Origin: Isotricha intestinalis
Lineage: Eukaryota > Ciliophora > Litostomatea > Vestibuliferida > Isotrichidae
DNA: 58,069 nucleotides
Assembly: GCA_023807065.1 (NCBI GenBank)
Contig: JAJJLU010003537.1
Coordinates: forward strand, 1 to 58,069
Direction: 5' to 3'
Shown here: one piece after another, positions 21,252 to 30,102 of the stretch
How positions within the stretch are numbered: the first letter of the stretch is position 1
Layout: each line of letters opens with the position of its first letter
Position numbers and translations under genes: made by a program
The notes under the pieces: generated by a model
Database searches by the model: none
What the model was told of the DNA's origin: nothing
What the model saw: the letters and a program-made list of their open reading frames with translations, nothing else

Positions 21252-24200
21252 TTAAAAAGAAGGACAAGGATCTTTAAAAAAAGCAGTATTAAAAAGAAAA
21301 GAACCATCTTTAACTAAATATTCTTTTCTTTTCATATAAATTTCAATAAAACATAACATAATAATAATAATAATCAATTCAAAAATAAAAAAAACAACAT
21401 TTAATAAAACAGTAATTTGACTTAAATAATCTCTGATAGTTTTGTAATCTTCCATAAAAGAAGAATAAAATTGATTTTGAATTTGACTAAAAACAAATTC
21501 AATATTTTCTTGAACACGATTAAAAACATCAGTTAAAATATATTGAGTAATATTATCTTTACTAATATTTCCTTTGTGAGATAATAATAAATTTTGATAA
21601 TCACCAATAACTTGAGAATATTTTTGAGCAATTAATTCATAACCTAAAATAATTCCTTCTAAGCAATAACCATTATTTCTTAATATGAACATTTTACATA
21701 AATCAAAACCAAAACACAAATAATCTGTATTTATATTTGTATCATTCATTGGTAAATTTACTTGATTCCAAAAATAAATTATTTTATCAAATATATTAAA
21801 ATCACTACTTGATGTTATTATTGATATTTTCTTTTCATAATTTGAAATATCTATTGAATAATTAATTAAATCAGAAGGAACTTCACTTTGAGTTAAGATT
21901 AATTTTCTTAATGAACTCATTATTGAAGGAAGAGAATTAAAATAAATTATAAAATTTTCAAATGATTCTATTAATATTTTTGTATGTTTATTATATTTTA
22001 ATGTATTGTCTAAATGAAGATAAAAGATTACAAAAGAAGATATTGTAAATAATAATATTACTAATAACATTACATAAGATATTGTTATTTGTTTTTGATT
22101 TAATAATTGTAATAATTTTGCATTTGTTATTGCTGCTTCTTTATTTGTCATTGTATGTTTTTTTTCAATTTCTATTTTCTTTCCTATTTTATCAAATTTA
22201 TTTTCTTTTAACAGTGAATTATTATTTTTGGGATCTAATAAATTTGAATTTGTTAAATTTTGAGAATTTGTTAAATTTGATGTTGATAATGTTATTTTAG
22301 ATAAATTTGGATTTTCAGTATTTACTAGATTATTATTTACTGGAATCCCATTTTCATCTAATTTAATTAAAGAATTTATATTTCCTTTTATGAAATTTGT
22401 TCTAAAATTTTGAAAAGCTAATTTATTTTCCATTGTAAAATTATGAATTAATAAAATAAAAAGTCTAATTTTCTGTTTCATATAAAAATTTTCAGGTTTA
22501 TTTTTAAAAGTTCCTTTTTCATTTTTTTCAGAATCTAAAAACATAGAAATAATATTTTTAAAAACTTTTTTATTAAATTTATTAAAATGTAGGATTGCAA
22601 AAACAAAAAAAGCTAAATTTGTAATTAACCATAAAATTTCAAGAACAACTATTAATTTTTTAGAAAAAATTATATAATCTTCATAATTTTTTCCAACTTC
22701 TTTGAATAAAACATCTATAATTTCAGAAAAAGGAGAATCAAAATTATTAACAATAAAGTAAACAACTTTCATAAAAGAAGAATAAACTTCTTGATCCAAA
22801 TTTTTTCTATATTTATTAAAAAAATAAACATCAATATCTTTTTTAATATCAGTAAAAGTATCTTCTTTAACAGCAAGATTAGTTAAATAAATAGCATAAT
22901 ATAATTCTTTAAATATATCAGAATCATAAGAAACATTTTCCCAAGTTTTAACAATTTTAGTAAAATTACCATAAATTCTTCCCATACAATTTTTACCTAT
23001 TTTTTTATCATATTTAATCATTTCTTTATAAAAACTAGAAATTGCTTCTTGTAAAGAATTAATAGATAATTTTAAATAAGTAAACATTGATTGTTCTTTA
23101 ATTTCCATTGATGAATAATTTCCAAATTCATACATTTCTGTTAATAAACCACTTTGTAAATATAATGTTTTATCTTTTAAATATGATATTTGAATATAAA
23201 ATGCTGTTATTGTTTGTACTCTATTTACTCTTATTAATTGATATATTACATTAAATATTGATAATCCAAAACATATCATCATTAATATTATTGATGAATA
23301 TTCTAATTTTTTATCATTTGATTTTTTTTTTAATATATTTTCAACTGCTTTTTTATATTCTTTACTTTTTTTACCAAATTTACTTGCTTGATTTATTGCT
23401 TCTAAATTATTTATTTTATTATCTAAACTTGATATTGAACTTTGGGTTGAGAACATATTTCCAAAATTTTTAAAACTACTATATCTTTGATTAGTTGAAA
23501 AAGTATTTAAATTTAATCCTGCTTGACTTTTTAAAGATACATAACCCCTAGTTGATTTTTTTGATTGAAAAGTATTTACATTATTAACTTCTTTTTCATT
23601 ATTTTGTGGATTATCACTTTTATATCCTTCTTCGTTATCTAATATATCTCTAAATCTAAATATATATATTGGAATATCATATAATTTTTTTATTGCTCCT
23701 TTAAATAATATTTGTAATGTTGCATTTGATATTATTTCTTCATCTTCGATTTCTTTTTGTTCATTTAATATTTCATTTTCCATTGTTGGAGTTTTATTTA
23801 TTCCATTAATATTGATTAATACATCAAAATTTTCTAAATTATTATTATCATTATTTGTTACATTTTTTTTGACTTTCATTAATAATTTTAATAATTTATT
23901 CACACATTCATCTCTTATCATTGAATCTGTTAATTTATTTAAAGATTTTATTATATTTTGAATTAATAAAGGTTTACTTCTTACAAATTCAATTGTTTCC
24001 ATATTTTTTCCAAATAATATACTTGTATCACATAAATCAACATTTGAATTAGAAATTTCTAGACTTTTTTTATTAGGAATAAAAGTTTTTTCTCCTAAAT
24101 CTAATTCATTATTAATATTTAAAAGAAATAAATTTTTAGAATAGTGTTCAACATCATTAAACTCTAATTCATCTTTAACTTTTTCAATAGCATCTAAAGT

Positions 24201-26690
24201 AGATTTGAATTTATTTTTCATGACATTAATATTAATATCAAATAAATCAGTTAATTCAACATCAACTTTTCTTAATAAATTCAAATTAAAAGAATAATTC
24301 TCTTCAATTTCTCTACTAATACTTAAGCAAGAATAATTATTATCTAAAATAAAAGACCAAGTTTTATTTTTTTTAATCATAATTTGACAAATCATCATTA
24401 AACTTTTTCCAAAATGAGGTAAAGCACCTCCTTTAATATCACAAGGCATTGAATGTTCTTCTGCATCAAATATATATGTTGATTTTTTTAAAAAATAATT
24501 TTGACCTACCATTATATAATGTAACATTGCTCTTGTATGACTTCTTCTTAAACTTTTAGGAAATATATTTGCAAAATTTTCTCCTAATAATTGACTTTGA
24601 ATAAATCCTAATTGATTACAAAAATTACTTGAACAATATTTTATTTTTATTCCCTTTGAAAATTTTATTATTATTTGATTCATTGAACTCTCTGATAAGA
24701 TATATTTATCTATTATTGTATTAAATTTATTTCCCATGTCTTCAGGATTTAATCCTCTAAATGATCCTCCTGAAGAAAGCTTATCAAAAGTTTTTACTAT
24801 TTCAGAAGGAATTTTTGAGTAAAATATTGAATAAAATAAAAATGTTAAATAATAAAATTCTGCTCCTTTTCTTTCATTAGAATATTGTATTAAATTTTTT
24901 TTCACGGTTTTTGATATTTTACTCATTTCAGATAATTTTGATATTATTAATAAAAATATATCTCTTGTTAAAAATATTGTATTTATTGATAATATTTCAT
25001 TTGTATCTGGATCTGTTATAAATTTTAAAGAATTTTCAAAAGACATTTTTGTATCTATTAAATTATCAAATATATTACAATATTGAACTATATTTCTATT
25101 AAATTCCATTCTTTCAAATATATTATCAAATATTCTATAAAATTTCATTGATGAAGATGAATTTTTAAATTTTTCTTTGAAATTTTGATTATAGGAATTA
25201 ATAAAATTATTTAATTCAAAAGCTTCTAAAAAATTCATTTTAGAAATATTTTGAGTAAGACAACTTTGTAAAAGTGAATAAGACAAGATTAAATTTTCTT
25301 TAATATAGAAAAAATATTCAGCAAGAAATAAAGTATAAGAAATATGATTATAAGAAGTTCCATTAGCAAAACAAGTTTCCATTAAAAAACCAAATCCTCT
25401 AACTAATTTATCAGTAAAATCTTTATTATCTCTTATTCCACAAAGTGGAATTGGTTTAATTTCTTTACATTTACATTGTTCATTATTACATTTTTTTTGA
25501 TGTAATATTATCACATTTATTACTTCATTTGCATTACTCTTTGATGTTTTTATTTCTATTAATGCATCTAATAAATAATTAAAACATTCTAATACTTGTG
25601 TTAATTTTTTTTGTTCTAATGTATCAAATAAATATGTTTTTGATAAATTTAACATAAATTGAGAACGGAAAAAAAGTAATAGATATAATGTTGATATTGT
25701 TAGAAACATTTTAAAAAATGTAAATATAAATGTTTCTTTTACCGTAAAGTGAAACTCTTTTAATGTTGAAATAAATTCAAAAATAATTGAAACTAAATTA
25801 TAATTGTTTAGAAATCGAATAATAAAATAAAAATAATTATTTTCTTCATAAGTTCTAACATTTGTAATCACATCTAGAAATAAAATAATAAATAATAAAA
25901 TAAAAGTAAAACAATTAAATTTAAATCTATTATTATCAGAAAGAAAAATTTCATAATATTCAATACATGATAAATCAGTGAAAAAAACAAAGAAATAAAA
26001 TCTATACATATGAGTAAATCTTAAAGTAGGAATTTTTGTTCTAAAAGAAGAATTAATAATAACAAGACTATAATAAGTAAAAATATTAATTAATACTAAA
26101 AATATTATTTGAAATACAGTTAAAATTCCTATAATAATTATATTATAATTTTTATCTGAAGTTATTATTGGAATTGTTGCATAATTTTTATAAATTGAAT
26201 TTGTTGGAATTGTTAATTTTTTTTTAATAAAAAGTAAAAATGTAAAAGAATAATATTCAACTAAATATTGAGAAAAAATCGTATTTAAATAAAACATCAA
26301 TTTAGGATACCAAGATAAAACTAATATATTTGATTTTTTTTTTTTAATTTTCATATAATAATAAAATAAATAAGAGAAAAAAATAAATTCGAAAATAAAA
26401 AGAATAATTCCAATAAAATAAAAAGATTTCATTGTTAAATGAGGAAGTAAATTTACTAATTCAACTTTTCTTAAATGATAACTTATATAAAAATTATTTT
26501 TTGTTGATTCATCTAATTTCCAAGTAAAATGACTTGTTATAATTAAAACTGGAAGATATTTTGGTATAATTGATACTAAAATCAATAATGGTGATTTATT
26601 TATTGAAAAACTAAATAATAATAATAGTTGAGCAAATGGAGAAATTTTATTTCTCACTGAACTTAATACATTTTTATTTTTTGTTATCAT
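21252..26690 (-). CDS. giant multi-membrane PAS-domain protein (TmcB-like)
   Basis: 1812 aa. The N-terminal third (about 10-360) carries many hydrophobic helices. A soluble region follows with a CNNEQCKCKEIKPIPLCG cysteine cluster near 400 and a PAS-like domain at about 670-800 (KIKYCSSNFCNQLGF, GENFANIFPKSLRRSH, then a Cys-containing sheet segment). The C-terminal third has four membrane segments (about 1133, 1350, 1540 and 1770) enclosing two large loops. This matches the large ciliate and Dictyostelium family related to 'tiny macrocysts' TmcB/TmcC, thought to be sensors or receptors. No cyclase or kinase domain is present. The ligand and partners are unknown. It is the last intact eukaryotic gene before the bacterial segment; its ATG lies about 80 bases from that boundary. 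Confidence 0.75.
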   Translation of the reverse strand: MITKNKNVLSSVRNKISPFAQLLLLFSFSINKSPLLILVSIIPKYLPVLIITSHFTWKLDESTKNNFYISYHLRKVELVNLLPHLTMKSFYFIGIILFIFEFIFFSYLFYYYMKIKKKKSNILVLSWYPKLMFYLNTIFSQYLVEYYSFTFLLFIKKKLTIPTNSIYKNYATIPIITSDKNYNIIIIGILTVFQIIFLVLINIFTYYSLVIINSSFRTKIPTLRFTHMYRFYFFVFFTDLSCIEYYEIFLSDNNRFKFNCFTFILLFIILFLDVITNVRTYEENNYFYFIIRFLNNYNLVSIIFEFISTLKEFHFTVKETFIFTFFKMFLTISTLYLLLFFRSQFMLNLSKTYLFDTLEQKKLTQVLECFNYLLDALIEIKTSKSNANEVINVIILHQKKCNNEQCKCKEIKPIPLCGIRDNKDFTDKLVRGFGFLMETCFANGTSYNHISYTLFLAEYFFYIKENLILSYSLLQSCLTQNISKMNFLEAFELNNFINSYNQNFKEKFKNSSSSMKFYRIFDNIFERMEFNRNIVQYCNIFDNLIDTKMSFENSLKFITDPDTNEILSINTIFLTRDIFLLIISKLSEMSKISKTVKKNLIQYSNERKGAEFYYLTFLFYSIFYSKIPSEIVKTFDKLSSGGSFRGLNPEDMGNKFNTIIDKYILSESSMNQIIIKFSKGIKIKYCSSNFCNQLGFIQSQLLGENFANIFPKSLRRSHTRAMLHYIMVGQNYFLKKSTYIFDAEEHSMPCDIKGGALPHFGKSLMMICQIMIKKNKTWSFILDNNYSCLSISREIEENYSFNLNLLRKVDVELTDLFDININVMKNKFKSTLDAIEKVKDELEFNDVEHYSKNLFLLNINNELDLGEKTFIPNKKSLEISNSNVDLCDTSILFGKNMETIEFVRSKPLLIQNIIKSLNKLTDSMIRDECVNKLLKLLMKVKKNVTNNDNNNLENFDVLININGINKTPTMENEILNEQKEIEDEEIISNATLQILFKGAIKKLYDIPIYIFRFRDILDNEEGYKSDNPQNNEKEVNNVNTFQSKKSTRGYVSLKSQAGLNLNTFSTNQRYSSFKNFGNMFSTQSSISSLDNKINNLEAINQASKFGKKSKEYKKAVENILKKKSNDKKLEYSSIILMMICFGLSIFNVIYQLIRVNRVQTITAFYIQISYLKDKTLYLQSGLLTEMYEFGNYSSMEIKEQSMFTYLKLSINSLQEAISSFYKEMIKYDKKIGKNCMGRIYGNFTKIVKTWENVSYDSDIFKELYYAIYLTNLAVKEDTFTDIKKDIDVYFFNKYRKNLDQEVYSSFMKVVYFIVNNFDSPFSEIIDVLFKEVGKNYEDYIIFSKKLIVVLEILWLITNLAFFVFAILHFNKFNKKVFKNIISMFLDSEKNEKGTFKNKPENFYMKQKIRLFILLIHNFTMENKLAFQNFRTNFIKGNINSLIKLDENGIPVNNNLVNTENPNLSKITLSTSNLTNSQNLTNSNLLDPKNNNSLLKENKFDKIGKKIEIEKKHTMTNKEAAITNAKLLQLLNQKQITISYVMLLVILLFTISSFVIFYLHLDNTLKYNKHTKILIESFENFIIYFNSLPSIMSSLRKLILTQSEVPSDLINYSIDISNYEKKISIITSSSDFNIFDKIIYFWNQVNLPMNDTNINTDYLCFGFDLCKMFILRNNGYCLEGIILGYELIAQKYSQVIGDYQNLLLSHKGNISKDNITQYILTDVFNRVQENIEFVFSQIQNQFYSSFMEDYKTIRDYLSQITVLLNVVFFIFELIIIIIMLCFIEIYMKRKEYLVKDGSFLFNTAFFKDPCPSF

Positions 26691-26786
26691 TTTATAGATT
26701 TTTTGTAATTAAAAGAATAATTTTAAAAATATAAATAAATTTATTTTATAAGAAAATTTTTTAAATATATTTATATTCACAAAGTG

Positions 26787-27847
26787 ATGAGAGAGAAAGA
26801 TTGGAAGAAACATCTATTCGAACTGTTGTAAGACTATGAAAAGATAGCCCAGGAAGGTCTGTGGATTGATATAAAGGCTAGGCTTTTCTCCTCAAAACCC
26901 TAGCCCCAGTCTGCTCTTACCATCCTTTTGTGGGTGAAGCTAACTGCTGCTGTGGCTTTTTCTGGTTGGCTAATTGGCATGGTTATCTATTGTGGATGAT
27001 TGGCTATGAGGGACCGACTGATAGTGAGAACTCTCGTGAGATGGCGGAGGTAGTGGTGACTACCACGAACTCGGAATTGATCAATGCTGCTAAAGCAGCC
27101 ACCGACTTTGCTGTGACGTCTGAGGTTGAGCATCATTTGATTGCATGATCTCCTATTGTTTCACAGGAAGCAAGGCAAGTGCTAGGCAGATCGGCAGATT
27201 GTACAAGCGACAAGTCGCCAATATGGTCATATGCACTTCTCTCTCTACCGCTTTGAAGTGTGGTGATGACTCTGATGATTATGGATAGTTATAATTGTGA
27301 CAAATATATGTCGCATCCCATTTCCCTTTATGATGAGACCGTATTTCTGGTCTACTACAAGGAAGGCAGAAACATCATCAGCCGATAACGTTAGGACTGA
27401 CGGCTAATTTCCCCATTTCATTGAGAATTTATATAGCGACAGGTCTGGTATATATGCTCTTGAGTTCCGACTTTTCTATATGGCAAATGGTTTTTAATAT
27501 ACGAAAGAACAGACGTTGCATGATATCGGTATTCCTGTTACGGGGCAGTTTTATGCCATCAATAGTGGATGTTTGAGAGCTTATGTTGTGGTTAGATTGC
27601 AGGTAGATTTCAATGTAAAAACAAGTTTAGTAGTTGATGGAGTGTGAGATGAAAAAAGACCGCCCACAATGGTCGGTTCATACGGCTCTGGGTCTGTAGT
27701 ATCATATCTTCCCACAGTGAGCTATGCTTGAAATATTATATAGACAATGAAAGTGCTATAAGCACTTTCTTCAAGGATAGATCCATGAATTTCAATCTGC
27801 AGGTAGGGTTGCGCTTGACGCTCAATGGCGACGGATCAAAGAATTAA
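26787..27847 (+). pseudogene. decayed Bacteroidales outer-membrane beta-barrel protein gene
   Basis: One frame from ATG 26787 reads MREKDWKKHLFELL, a TAA stop (26829), DYEKIAQEGLWIDIKARLF, a TAG stop (26901), a membrane-like VKLTAAVAFSGWLIGMVIYC segment and a TGA stop (26997). Frames then shift several times. Later pieces are IATGLVYMLLSSDFSIW, KEQTLHDIGIPVTGQFYAI, KDRPQWSVHTALG and, at the end, KYYIDNESAISTFFKDRSMN then FNLQVGLRLTLNGDGSKN and TAA at 27845. In order and spacing these match the family of Bacteroides/Prevotella proteins with an N-terminal 'EAPEGLW' cytoplasmic helix, one membrane helix and a C-terminal outer-membrane barrel (OMP_b-brl type). At least three nonsense changes and several frame shifts make it non-functional. 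Two of the stops (TAA, TAG) sit where Gln is expected, consistent with C-to-T changes. Confidence 0.8.
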
Positions 27848-27891
27848 CCTAAAGATAATATTTTTTTCGGATAACTTCCGGAAATTCATCT

Positions 27892-27899
27892 TACCTTTG
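27892..27899 (+). promoter_or_regulatory. Bacteroidetes-type -7 promoter element
   Basis: TACCTTTG fits the TAnnTTTG -7 consensus of Bacteroidetes promoters and lies about 20 bases upstream of the next bacterial start codon. The matching -33 TTTG element is not clear. It would be expected to be silent in a eukaryote. Confidence 0.45.
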
Positions 27900-27917
27900 C
27901 ATACAAAAAAGGTTAGA

Positions 27918-28030
27918 ATGATGAACAAGGAAATCATGTACCTATTGTTCGCTATAGGATCACGCTCTGTATGGTGTTTGTGGCGGAGCCCTTTTGGGTT
28001 TCGTAGTAGGCTTCATTGATGGTTTTATTG
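27918..28030 (+). pseudogene. truncated, frameshifted small bacterial glycine-rich membrane protein
   Basis: ATG at 27918/27921 reads MNKEIMYLLFAIG; the continuation in the +1 frame gives YGVCGGALLGFVVGFIDGF, a glycine-zipper-like membrane helix. The switch of frame at about 27957-27972 and the end of bacterial-type sequence at about 28030 indicate a frameshifted and cut gene. In its original frame it reads out into a basic, meaningless tail. Identity unknown. Confidence 0.45.
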
Positions 28031-28039
28031 TCTTTTATT

Positions 28040-28710
28040 AATAATAATAGGAGCAATCCTAATTTAGTCTCATTGCAAAATATTTCATTAATTGATTATA
28101 AGAATATGAATTATGAATCAAAGAAAAAAATTTTAGGTGGGATTTATGAGAATAGACCTGAAATTTCCAAGGAAATTAAATTTACATATGGTGAACATAT
28201 ATCAAGATATAAATCAAAATCCAAATAAAAATCAAGGGCAATATTCTGGTTTAAATCAAGTTCCCCCACAACAAAGATCAAGGACAGGAACTTATTTCGT
28301 TCAGCAACCAAGAATAAATCTTAATACTTTAATAATTTTTGACTAAATTGATTTATTTAAAACATTTATAGGAAATCCTTATATGCCTGATAACCAGCCA
28401 AATCTTATTTTGACCCATCAAATCCAAAAGTTATTATAGCTGCTGATATTTATTTTAAAAAATATATATAAATTTTATTTGACCCTGTACTACTTCTACC
28501 CCACAAAAAATGATGGACCAAAAATACATAGATTTAAATTTGTGACTGAAGTTTCCTAATTATTTATGGCAGCCCAAAAAGATTATCTATATGTAATGAA
28601 TCCTAGACTCATTTTTCTAAATTGAAAAGAAATTACGAATAATAAAAGATATAAATATATTGGTGCATTGAATTTATCCATAATACAAAAATTAAAGTTT
28701 TGAATAAAAA
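28040..28710 (+). pseudogene. decayed AT-rich protein gene, unidentified
   Basis: Coding-like pieces follow one another on the plus strand with frame changes and stops: QDINQNPNKNQGQYSGLNQV and RTGTYFVQQPRINLN (28205-28325), a TAA, IDLFKTFIGNPYMPDNQPNL (28346-28403), a shift to FDPSNPKVIIAADIYFKKYI (28410-28470), another shift to FYPTKNDGPKIHRFKFVTEV (28496-28555), TAA, then AAQKDYLYVMNPRLIF and a TGA. I do not recognise the parent. Composition is eukaryotic, unlike the bacterial piece just upstream. The pieces lie just inside a telomere-like end, a usual place for gene relics. Confidence 0.4.
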
Positions 28711-28806
28711 GTAATAGGATAAAAATTTTAATTTATAAAAGTAAATTTATTTAAATATTTTTTTCTTTTTATTGTTAAAAATTTGTAAATATAAAAACCT
28801 TAGAAT

Positions 28807-28838
28807 GGGGATTGGGCATTGTGGCCAATCCCAATTTC
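28807..28838. repeat. head-to-head telomere-like repeat junction 1
   Basis: G-rich units read GGGGATT, GGGCATT, GTGG (28807-28824) and are followed at once by C-rich units CCAAT, CCCAATT (28825-28836). This is what two telomere-capped ends joined to each other would look like: the end of the left piece, then the beginning of the next. A few units deviate by one base. It could instead be a hairpin of another kind, but the same arrangement recurs at 29727 and agrees with the window's first bases. Confidence 0.6.
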
Positions 28839-28904
28839 CATGCTTTAAGCTCGCCTTTATAATAAAATTAAATATGTAATTATTTTTTACTTCTATTAAA
28901 TAGT

Positions 28905-29618
28905 TTAATTTTTTTTTAAGTAATGTAACCAAATATTACTAGAAGAGAGTTCTTTATATTCAATTAATTTAAATTCTTGATATTTAGAAGGTTTAAAAAG
29001 AGTATCATTTCCTATAGAAGTAATAGGTAAAATAATAATACTTATAGCATCAATCAAATCATCATTAATAAAAGCTCCATCTATAGTTGGTCCTCCTTGC
29101 AATGTCATTTTTTCAATTGCAAATAAATTTTTTAATTTAATCAAGCTGGTTTTAAGATCTATTTTATTTTTTCCTGCAAAAATATATGAAATTTTTCTTT
29201 CTTGGCAGTAATGTAAATATTCATTTGATACTTCATCAGTTAAAACCACTATCATTTGTGATAATATTTGACGTCCTTTATTTGCTCCACAAGCTGCATT
29301 TATAATATTTGATTTAAATCCTAAAGTACCTTTTGAATCATAAGAAATAAAATAATATTCTATATCTTTTTCAAGAGGGACAATAAAATCTTTATGTTCT
29401 ATTTTTTTATTGTTTTTATATTTTAATAAATCAGGGATTTCATTAGCTGTATCAGCCATTGTAACTCTTCCTAGGGCAATTGCTTGAGGTTTTAGATGTG
29501 AAATTAATGTATTATAATCTATTACTCCTTCTTTTACATCAGGCTCTCTCCAAAAATCACCTATTGCTTTTCCATCTATTGTCTGAAGCATATGTAATAT
29601 AACAAATGTTCTATCCAT
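28905..29618 (-). CDS. RibD C-terminal / dihydrofolate-reductase-fold reductase, bacterial type
   Basis: 237 aa, full length for a stand-alone RibD_C-type protein. These NAD(P)H-dependent reductases resemble the reductase half of riboflavin enzyme RibD and dihydrofolate reductase; most stand-alone members have unknown substrates. Visible motifs are FVILHMLQTIDGK near the start, ALGRVTMADT (about 50) and LQGGPTIDGAFINDDLIDA near 172, the family's GGPT-N-G signature, followed by IIILPITSIGNDTLF. The protein resembles bacterial homologues, suggesting horizontal transfer, although base composition has drifted toward the host. It is the only gene between two telomere-like junctions: about 70 bases from one and 110 from the other, so both flanks are very short. 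The frame is intact, in contrast to the decayed neighbours, so it is likely functional. Confidence 0.85.
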   Translation of the reverse strand: MDRTFVILHMLQTIDGKAIGDFWREPDVKEGVIDYNTLISHLKPQAIALGRVTMADTANEIPDLLKYKNNKKIEHKDFIVPLEKDIEYYFISYDSKGTLGFKSNIINAACGANKGRQILSQMIVVLTDEVSNEYLHYCQERKISYIFAGKNKIDLKTSLIKLKNLFAIEKMTLQGGPTIDGAFINDDLIDAISIIILPITSIGNDTLFKPSKYQEFKLIEYKELSSSNIWLHYLKKN

Positions 29619-29726
29619 TTTTCCAGCTTCTATTTTATTATAAAATGATATTGAGTGAAAAAAAATAATTTTTTTTAATGAATTAATTTTTAAATGAATT
29701 TTTATTTTATATTAGTATTCATTAAT

Positions 29727-29758
29727 GGGGATTGCCAATCCCCAATTCCATCCCCATT
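29727..29758. repeat. head-to-head telomere-like repeat junction 2
   Basis: GGGGATTG (29727-29734) is followed directly by CCAATCCCCAATT (29735-29747) and then a looser CCATCCCCATT. As at 28807, the G-rich run ends one piece and the C-rich run begins the next. The C-rich part matches the first bases of the window (CCAATCCCCA). Confidence 0.6.
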
Positions 29759-29869
29759 AAAATTATTAAATAATTCTCTCTCATTTCAATAATTAGTTGA
29801 TGAAAAAATAATTAATAAAAAAATAATAAATAAAAAATAATTAAAAAATATAATTTTAAAAAATAATTA

Positions 29870-30080
29870 AAATATAACTATTTATCATTGTTCAAAATGA
29901 TTCAACCGGTGAACTAGTTCAATTTGGAAACAAAAAAAAATAATCTCCTCTTGAATTTATTTATAAAAATGAATAATTTCCAGTTGGTGTAGTGTCTGAC
30001 TTCTCCTTTTTTCCATTTGGATGTAATGAAATAATATTTAGAATAATTTTCTTGAGAATAAATTTAATAATTTATGTTAA
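29870..30080 (+). pseudogene. short decayed coding fragment
   Basis: One plus-strand frame reads LFIIVQNDSTGELVQFGNKK, TAA, SPLEFIYKNE, TAA, then FPVGVVSDFSFFPFGCNEII before ending. The composition of residues is unlike the random translation of AT-rich DNA (Gly, Pro, Val, Asp, Cys), so it is probably the 3' remnant of a broken gene next to the telomere-like junction. Identity unknown. The rest of 29759-30102 holds nothing recognisable. Confidence 0.35.
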
Positions 30081-30102
30081 GTGAATATTATTTTTTATGT
30101 AA

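Larger units (their letters stand above)
26775..28030. other. inserted Bacteroidales-like DNA segment
   Basis: Within about 26775-28030 the base composition changes abruptly to a visibly higher GC content, with codons and words unlike the flanks. It holds a decayed outer-membrane protein gene and the start of a second bacterial gene behind a Bacteroidetes-type promoter. The left edge falls just before the ATGA at 26787, a spot where a preceding bacterial gene would end (GTGATGA overlap); the right edge falls near 28030, where AT-rich DNA resumes. The accumulated stops argue against fresh contamination and for old integration, or for a decayed locus in a bacterium joined by assembly. No insertion-sequence ends or target duplications were seen. 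Confidence 0.7.

Noticed and set aside
26930..27148. Stand-alone 72-aa ORF in the GC-rich segment
   Set aside because: It is only one frame fragment of the decayed outer-membrane protein gene; the parts before and after lie in other frames.
28807..28838. Intrinsic transcription terminator or transposon inverted repeat
   Set aside because: The arms are the same heptamer repeat as the window's first bases and are arranged as end-to-end telomeres twice; no transposase or target duplication is present. It cannot be fully excluded.
28747..28932. Minus-strand 61-aa ORF
   Set aside because: It runs across the telomere-like junction and translates repeat sequence; it overlaps the 3' end of the reductase gene.
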